NCBI GenBank assembly: GCA_027451445.1
Contig: DAIDJG010000036.1
Location: 1-53,912, forward strand
Direction: 5' to 3'
Source of the DNA: Singulisphaera sp.
GTDB lineage: Bacteria; Planctomycetota; Planctomycetia; Isosphaerales; Isosphaeraceae
Length of the DNA stretch: 53,912 bases
In this document: positions 50,865 through 53,912 of the stretch, piece after piece
Position numbering within the stretch: position 1 is the stretch's first letter
Layout: each line of letters opens with the position of its first letter
The notes under the pieces: generated by a model
Told to the model about the DNA's origin: nothing
Databases searched by the model: none
Seen by the model: the letters and a program-made list of their open reading frames with translations, nothing else
Position numbers and translations under genes: made by a program

Positions 50865-51355
50865 CGATCAGAACTCCTCGCTTCTGGCCCGCGTTTCACT
50901 TGTGAAGAGGATTCAGTATCGTGCGGCGGCCGCACGGGCTCTGGCGCTGCCTGGCGACCTTGCTGATGGATCCACTGTTCGACCCGGTGCGCCGCGTAGC
51001 CCTGAGCGGCGCGGATTGCCACGGGGTAAGCGATTTCCCAGAGGGTTTTGAACACGTGCCGACCGACGCCCTGCGGCTGGCCGGGCGTCGGTTCCGCCAC
51101 CGGCTCTTCGAGCGAATCCGCCACCGGCGCCGTCGTGACGGTGGGACTCGGACGGTTCCCCCGCGACGGGACAATCACATATCCGGCTACGGCCGCCGCA
51201 GTCAGGAACGCCCAGGGATATTTGCGGACGTACCACCGCCAATCCGGCATGAGTTCACCGTCGCTGATGATCGCATGGATCTCCGAGTTGAGGTCGCGGC
51301 GAACCTGCGCCATCCGGTGCCGGATCTCAGCCACTTCGTCCATTCCTGCGCTCAT
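50861..51355 (-). CDS. Single-pass membrane protein of the DUF883 operon (164 aa)
   Basis: An N-terminal helix (EVAEIRHRMAQVRRDLNSEIHAII) precedes one membrane segment (YPWAFLTAAAVAGYVIVP) and a Pro/Gln-rich tail with a second amphipathic part (VFKTLWEIAYPVAIRAAQGYA). The layout recalls DUF3618-type proteins. AAGGAG lies 7 nt before the ATG. Third-party function unknown; middle of an envelope-stress operon. Confidence 0.7.
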   Translation of the reverse strand: MSAGMDEVAEIRHRMAQVRRDLNSEIHAIISDGELMPDWRWYVRKYPWAFLTAAAVAGYVIVPSRGNRPSPTVTTAPVADSLEEPVAEPTPGQPQGVGRHVFKTLWEIAYPVAIRAAQGYAAHRVEQWIHQQGRQAAPEPVRPPHDTESSSQVKRGPEARSSDR

Positions 51356-51373
51356 CAGATTCTCCTTCCACGA

Positions 51374-51751
51374 TCAACGTCGCCGGAGCGCCGCTCCGAG
51401 GACCAGGCCCGCGACAACGCCGACGCCGAACGCCGCCGCGACAGCCTGGGTCGGATTGGTGCGGACAAGCTCCTCGGCATGGTCGTAGCGTTCCCGCAGC
51501 TCACGCGCGGCGCGGCGAGCATCTTCCGTGAGGCGTTCCCCCGACTGACGCGCGCTCGCTGCGGAGTGGAGTAAGAACCGCGCGATCGCATCGCGGCCCT
51601 CGCCCGTCTTTTCCTGGATCCGGTCGACAAGCGCGTGGACATCGCTTTCGAGCGCTCTCAGGTCGTCGGCGGTCAGGTGCCCCCACCGCTGCGCGATCGT
51701 TTCACGAAGCGCGACGTCAGGACCGCGTGATGGCTGCTCGTCGGTCGTCAT
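51374..51751 (-). CDS. CsbD/DUF883-type stress protein (125 aa)
   Basis: Same layout as 11071-11460: CsbD-like start (QRWGHLTADDLRALESDVHALVDRIQEKTGEGRDAI), a helical middle, RELRERYDHAEELVRTNPTQ, one membrane helix (AVAAAFGVGVVAGLVLGAAL) and RRR. First gene of a four-gene operon. Leader terminator lies 33 nt before the ATG at 51751. Confidence 0.82.
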   Translation of the reverse strand: MTTDEQPSRGPDVALRETIAQRWGHLTADDLRALESDVHALVDRIQEKTGEGRDAIARFLLHSAASARQSGERLTEDARRAARELRERYDHAEELVRTNPTQAVAAAFGVGVVAGLVLGAALRRR

Positions 51752-51783
51752 GGTCGTCGATCTCCCAGAGGCCTATGAAGCGC

Positions 51784-51859
51784 AAAAAAGCCCCGACCCT
51801 GCGCCGGTGCGCAAAGCGGGGCTGTCATAGCCGGTTCTCTATCGCCCGTCGGGAGCGAT
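51784..51859 (-). promoter_or_regulatory. Type A two-hairpin attenuator leader (DUF883 operon)
   Basis: Minus strand: P1 ATCGCTC-CCGAC-GGGCGAT (51859-51841), 8-nt linker, P2 GGCT-ATGAC-AGCC (51832-51820), terminator AGCCCCGC...GTCGGGGC with six U (51789-51784). No clear -35/-10 pair upstream; the remnant reading frame ends 2 nt before P1, so the transcript may come from the globin-kinase gene upstream. Confidence 0.8.
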
Positions 51860-51861
51860 CT

Positions 51862-52035
51862 CTAACCTCTTGAATCTTGAACGTAGCAACCCGGCGAAAA
51901 GTTCACGGGAATCCTGGCGCCTTCTTCAAGGCTCCTCTGGGGTAGGGCGATGACGATCTCGGCCCCCTTGGTCTTCGTCCTGTAGCGCGGCTCGTCATCG
52001 ACAACGAGCACCCGCGGTTCATTGGGAATTGTCAT
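51862..52035 (-). pseudogene. Collapsed response-regulator gene fused to a kinase-tail remnant (57 codons)
   Basis: The frame begins MTIPNEPRVLVVDDEP, the start of a receiver like MSAEGPRVLVVDDEV at 46796. It then jumps to RYRTKTKGAEIVIALPQ, which resembles the end of a histidine-kinase ATPase domain (YTTKTKG ... GAEIILSIP at 14793-16328), and continues to a stop. The ATG overlaps the end of the kinase gene by 17 nt, the place where an intact partner gene sits at the other globin-kinase locus. I read this as a partner gene lost by internal deletion or recombination. Confidence 0.6.
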
Positions 52036-53218
52036 GAGACGACTCCTTCCCTTCCTGCGCGGGAGCGGCCGGCAATCTCACGATGAAGACGCTACCCTGG
52101 CCGGGCTCGCTCTCCACGCTCAAGCCGCCCCCTCCTTTATCGAGAATGGACCGCACGATGGCGAGCCCGAGGCCGAGTCCGCGGGCCTTGGTGGAGTAGA
52201 GAGGCTCAAGGATGCGGGCCAGGTCCTCCCTGGGAATGCCGACCCCGGTATCGGCGACCGCCACTTCCAGCGCGTCGCCGATCGTCCTGGCTGAGATGGT
52301 AAGCTGCCCGCCCCCAGCCATGGCGTCGCGAGCATTTCTTATAAGGTTCCCGAAGACGATACGGAGCTGACCGACATCGGCCAGCGCTGGCGGTAGTGAC
52401 GCCGGGACGTCGAAAGCGACCCGGATGTTGTCGCCAGGCGGGTAGGCCTCCAGCGCCTCCCGGACGCAGGGTTCGAGCGGAGTGAGGCGCAGAGTCGGCG
52501 TGGGCATCCTGGCGAAATTCGAGAGCGTCGTGATCACGCCGTCCGCAAGCCCGACCTGGCGTTCGATGCGGACGAGGTGCTCGTTCCTTTTCTCCGGAGT
52601 CGGATTGCGGGCGTTCAGCAGGTAATAGACTGACGTCTTCACCACATTGAGCGGGTTGCGGAGCTCGTGGGCTATGCCTCCGCCGATCTGGCCTAACGCC
52701 GCCAGTCGCTCGCCCCGCTGAAGTCGGGCGGAGTACTGAGCCTGGTAGGCGTCTTCGATCTTGGCCAGGTCAAGGTCGAGGAGTTTGTTGAGGGCGCGGA
52801 TCGCCGTGATCAGGCCTGCCTGGTCTCCAGGCCACGATTCGCCGAGCAGCCGCACCAGGCCGTCGCGGAGCCGGGAGAGCGCGACGTTGGTATAAACCTG
52901 GTCGAGACCGATCTCGACGTGCCGTGCGCCAACCTTCCAGCGGCGAACCACGTAGTCGCGGTCGTAAGGGCCTTGAAACAGGTCGCGCAGCCATTTCAGC
53001 AGCGCGCCCTTGAGCCGGTCGATCTGCGCCTGGCCGCCGGTGAAGACCTTGTGGGCTGCGGGGTGGCGGGCGATCTCGGCGTAGAAGTCCTCGACCAGGG
53101 AAGTCAGATGGGGTTCCACGAGCGGAGCGAGCCCACGGACCCGCTCCGCGTCCTCGTCGGACCACGCGACGTAGGACTGAAGCTCTCGATACCGATCGAA
53201 CAGGCGATCCGCGTCCAT
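52019..53218 (-). CDS. Globin-coupled sensor histidine kinase, second copy
   Basis: 399 aa. Protoglobin domain (about 1-160): YRELQSYVAWSDEDAERV, LVEDFYAEIARHPAAHKVF, ARHVEIGLDQVYTNVALSRL with the candidate proximal His. Kinase core: GGGIAHELRNPLNVVKTSVYYL, NLIRNARDAM, DTGVGIP, GLGLGLAIVRS. It is a clear paralogue of 45609-46799. No type A leader precedes it, and its downstream partner gene is a remnant, so it may signal to one of the other tandem-receiver proteins. Confidence 0.9.
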   Translation of the reverse strand: MDADRLFDRYRELQSYVAWSDEDAERVRGLAPLVEPHLTSLVEDFYAEIARHPAAHKVFTGGQAQIDRLKGALLKWLRDLFQGPYDRDYVVRRWKVGARHVEIGLDQVYTNVALSRLRDGLVRLLGESWPGDQAGLITAIRALNKLLDLDLAKIEDAYQAQYSARLQRGERLAALGQIGGGIAHELRNPLNVVKTSVYYLLNARNPTPEKRNEHLVRIERQVGLADGVITTLSNFARMPTPTLRLTPLEPCVREALEAYPPGDNIRVAFDVPASLPPALADVGQLRIVFGNLIRNARDAMAGGGQLTISARTIGDALEVAVADTGVGIPREDLARILEPLYSTKARGLGLGLAIVRSILDKGGGGLSVESEPGQGSVFIVRLPAAPAQEGKESSHDNSQ

Positions 53219-53329
53219 CTCCGGTCTCCCCAGGCCGATTAGCCTGATGAATCAGTCTACACACGGGGCGGTGGAATGTAAGGCCCCGTCAGGGGATCGC
53301 ACGAGGGTGACGCTGGTGCGCGCATGCGG

Positions 53330-53450
53330 CTAGTACCCAGTCAAGTTGTGTTTGTCGGGTTGGATTGGCTGCCCCCAACGAACAATCGGCTAGATTTCGG
53401 CGGTTTCTGCTGCGAGTCAACCCGACAGAAATCGCTTGACTAGGTACTAG
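53330..53450. repeat. Imperfect inverted repeat element
   Basis: Arms 53330-53362 and 53418-53450 (CTAGTACC..AGTCAAG, then TGTCGGGTTG) match at about 27 of 33 positions in inverted orientation. The centre is 55 nt. CTAGTAC at each end makes it look like a small transposon-derived element. No reading frame. Confidence 0.6.
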
Positions 53451-53569
53451 AGCGTTTTACGGTCGCATTGCGCAGGCCCCGCGACCGACGACCAGGAGGA
53501 CGACAACGGGGCGGTCGCGTTACCGGCCCGCGTGGGCTTTGTGCCGACATCGACCTTAGCTCTTACACT

Positions 53570-53625
53570 AACCCGACGCGCAAGCGAGGCATAATTATAT
53601 AATTACCTCGCTCGCGCTTCGGGTT
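53570..53625. repeat. Short palindromic repeat (NPKRERG-type planctomycete repeat)
   Basis: Arms AACCCGACGCGCAAGCGAGG (53570-53589) and its near-complement (53606-53625), with an AT-rich centre CATAATTATATAATTA. Translated fragments of this repeat (NPKRERG) are familiar from dispersed intergenic repeats in planctomycete genomes. The remainder of 53219-53794 shows no gene. Confidence 0.65.
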
Positions 53626-53794
53626 GGTATTGGGGGTTCGGCGCCAGGATGTGCGCGACGCGGTCGTAAACCGCTGTAGGTCTGGGAGGCCGAGCACCGC
53701 ATCGCGGTCGGCCGTAGCCTCACACGCAGTTCCAACCAACGTTGCCGAGCAAGTTCGCGAGTCGTGCGCGCAGGGGTGCGATCCCAAAAAGGGG

Positions 53795-53912
53795 TCACGC
53801 CGCAGGTCGCTTAGACCGTTTCTTCGTTGAGGGTTGCGTCAAGTCGTCGTCTTTTTCGTCGAGCGCTTTCAACTCGGCCAGGCATTCGGGTGGCACCCAG
53901 CGCCAGTCCGTT
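53795..53912 (-). CDS. Partial C-terminal coding fragment running off the window
   Basis: On the minus strand a frame open to the window edge reads TDWRWVPPECLAELKALDEK and then a polar Lys/Arg-rich end before a TGA at 53797-53795. The composition is protein-like but only 38 codons are visible, and I do not recognise it. Without the rest it could be any cytoplasmic protein or a transposase-like tail. Confidence 0.35.
   Translation of the reverse strand, partial: TDWRWVPPECLAELKALDEKDDDLTQPSTKKRSKRPAA

Overview
The window is GC-rich, gene-dense bacterial DNA that looks like a planctomycete chromosome of the Gemmatales/Isosphaerales kind. The assignment rests on gene content, frequent SD-led ATGA overlaps, and foldback repeats of types I know as common in those genomes (the ECGGLLPLS-type repeat at 13.5 kb, the GGACTGGCTCCG/GTGCCTGTCCCC repeat at 50 kb, the NPKRERG-type palindrome at 53.6 kb). 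No phage, CRISPR array, rRNA or complete tRNA was seen.

Nearly everything belongs to a low-oxygen/stress programme. Left to right: a TMEM175-like channel, a broken metallo-hydrolase and a PAS hybrid kinase (1.3-5.4 kb); a CBS-pair protein, an AI-2E-type membrane protein, an acyltransferase and a tandem-receiver protein (5.9-10.5 kb); small envelope/stress proteins (His-rich, CsbD, DUF883, DUF1328, two DUF2294; 10.7-13.4 kb); a foldback element and a tRNA-Pro 3' remnant (13.5-13.9 kb); an operon of a c-type cytochrome, a receiver-PAS kinase and an ANTAR RNA-binding response regulator (14.2-16.8 kb); two universal stress proteins, an ECF sigma factor and an APH/P-loop kinase (17.3-23 kb); Hsp20, a third USP, a DevBC-like export pair and an alcohol dehydrogenase (23.5-28.6 kb); HPr (28.6-28.9 kb); an operon for a group 3b NAD(P)-linked [NiFe] hydrogenase with its protease, a cyclic-nucleotide-binding protein and an acyl-CoA-synthetase/GNAT protein acetyltransferase (29.3-37.0 kb); a divergent cbb3 oxidase operon with copper ATPase (37.4-44.9 kb); csrA (44.9-45.1 kb); a globin-sensor histidine kinase with tandem-receiver partner (45.6-47.5 kb); an erythromycin-esterase/phosphoribosyltransferase pair (47.9-49.9 kb); a four-gene envelope-stress operon (50.2-51.8 kb); and a second globin-sensor kinase whose partner has collapsed to a remnant (51.9-53.2 kb).

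The most striking feature is a repeated 5' leader RNA. Nine promoter-proximal leaders (type A) share one design: a hairpin P1 with apical CUC:GGG pairs and a loop with G at its third position; a second hairpin P2, usually GGCU:AGCC, with loop A-N-G-N-N; then an intrinsic terminator that reuses the 3' strand of P2. P2 and the terminator are therefore mutually exclusive. Seven of the nine have a recognisable -35/-10 promoter ending 7-16 nt before P1. They precede the USP operon, the ECF sigma factor, hsp20, HPr, the hydrogenase operon, the cbb3 operon, csrA, a globin-sensor kinase and the DUF883 operon. Two related but distinct leaders (type B) precede the PAS kinase and a DUF2294 gene. This is the layout of a processive-attenuation regulon. 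The ANTAR protein encoded at 14.2 kb is a plausible trans-acting antiterminator because ANTAR proteins bind paired hairpins that overlap terminators, but the loops differ from the described ANTAR consensus, so that link is inference.
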